A stretch of 64,000 nucleotides of DNA, from the NCBI GenBank assembly GCA_937877455.1, contig CALFIU010000134.1:8209-72208 (forward strand). Reading direction: 5' to 3'. The stretch comes from an uncultured Bacteroidales bacterium. Its GTDB lineage: Bacteria > Bacteroidota > Bacteroidia > Bacteroidales > UBA3824. This document shows, in pieces, positions 63,849 through 64,000 of the stretch (position 1 is its first letter; the number at the start of each line of letters is the position of its first letter). The position numbers and the translations under genes are program-made. Under the pieces are notes generated by a model. It was given only the letters and a program-made list of their open reading frames with translations, did not search any database and was not told where the DNA came from.

Positions 63849-64000
63849 CCAAATTAATTTGCAATAAAAAAACATCCAAACACAACATGTATAAATTGTT
63901 AATTGTATAATTCAATTTTTTTTATTTTTTTAACATGTAAATAGTTGTATTTTTTGCAGAATCAACGAAATCTACAAAAAATCCGTGTGTATTTTTTGCA

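Noticed and set aside
1..64000. tRNA, rRNA, CRISPR array or prophage
   Set aside because: No cloverleaf-like gene, rRNA segment, regularly spaced repeats or phage structural genes were recognised by eye; a tRNAscan/CRISPR search would be decisive.

Overview
The window looks like a chromosomal piece of a low-GC member of the Bacteroidota, most likely Bacteroidales. The support is: repeated TAnnTTTG-type -7 promoter boxes, no strong Shine-Dalgarno sites, a type IX secretion (gliding-motility type) C-terminal sorting domain, SusC-like outer-membrane barrels, a FeoA-FeoB fusion, a glycogen synthase-phosphorylase fusion, and an aryl-polyene/flexirubin-like gene cluster. I saw no tRNA, rRNA, CRISPR array or insertion sequence. 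Homology statements come from reading motifs, not from database searches.

Layout. (1) 1-7865, plus strand: a compact peptide-maturation-like locus. It holds the end of one outer-membrane barrel, an M50 protease with a PqqD-like N-terminus, a Wzy/O-antigen-ligase-like membrane protein with TPR-like repeats, a transglutaminase-like lipoprotein, a 70-residue Cys-rich peptide with a leader-like first half, a strong hairpin, and a second paralogous barrel. This is the best candidate in the window for an undescribed system. (2) 7955-9641: a PD-(D/E)XK (Rpn/transposase-like) nuclease convergent with an unknown lipoprotein. (3) 9865-15439, minus: two tandem copies of a two-gene unit (a DUF6057-like membrane protein plus a TolB-like propeller carrying a CxxCH heme motif). 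The proximal copy is intact. The distal copy carries a one-base frameshift and a deletion of roughly 0.3-0.4 kb across the gene junction. (4) 15542-19912, minus: CE2-type esterase, nnr, and a T9SS-sorted PKD/CHU_C protein. (5) 20044-26485, plus: an LTA-synthase-like sulfatase-fold enzyme and a giant glycogen synthase/phosphorylase fusion. (6) 26641-33632, minus: a sodium/solute symporter, a BspA-like LRR protein, an OprO/P-like porin and FeoAB. (7) 33896-37767, plus: a tiny lipoprotein, ribF, rpsO and pnp. (8) 37847-43587, minus: an M64 peptidase, an ABCG-like ABC transporter and rmuC.

(9) 43766-58831 is a two-armed biosynthetic cluster with the arms facing each other. The plus arm has an ACP, a ketosynthase, a ketosynthase-like factor, a small DMT transporter, GT2, an MMPL-acyltransferase fusion, a secreted hydrolase and an aryl-acid ligase. 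The minus arm has an aromatic ammonia-lyase, a ketosynthase, an ACP, an LpxL-like acyltransferase, a ketosynthase and a small ketosynthase-like protein. Together they fit synthesis of an aryl-primed polyene or fatty chain, its acyl transfer to a lipid and its export, although no ketoreductase, dehydratase or LolA is seen here. The minus arm follows directly, with gaps of about 12-46 bases, behind housekeeping genes (nucleoside kinase, holB, PSP1/RicT). (10) 63289-63810 encodes an exported protein of unknown function at the window end.

The first ~9 kb reads visibly richer in G and C than the rest, by eye only. Many gene ends carry long near-perfect inverted repeats flanked by A and T runs, acting as terminators on one or both strands.
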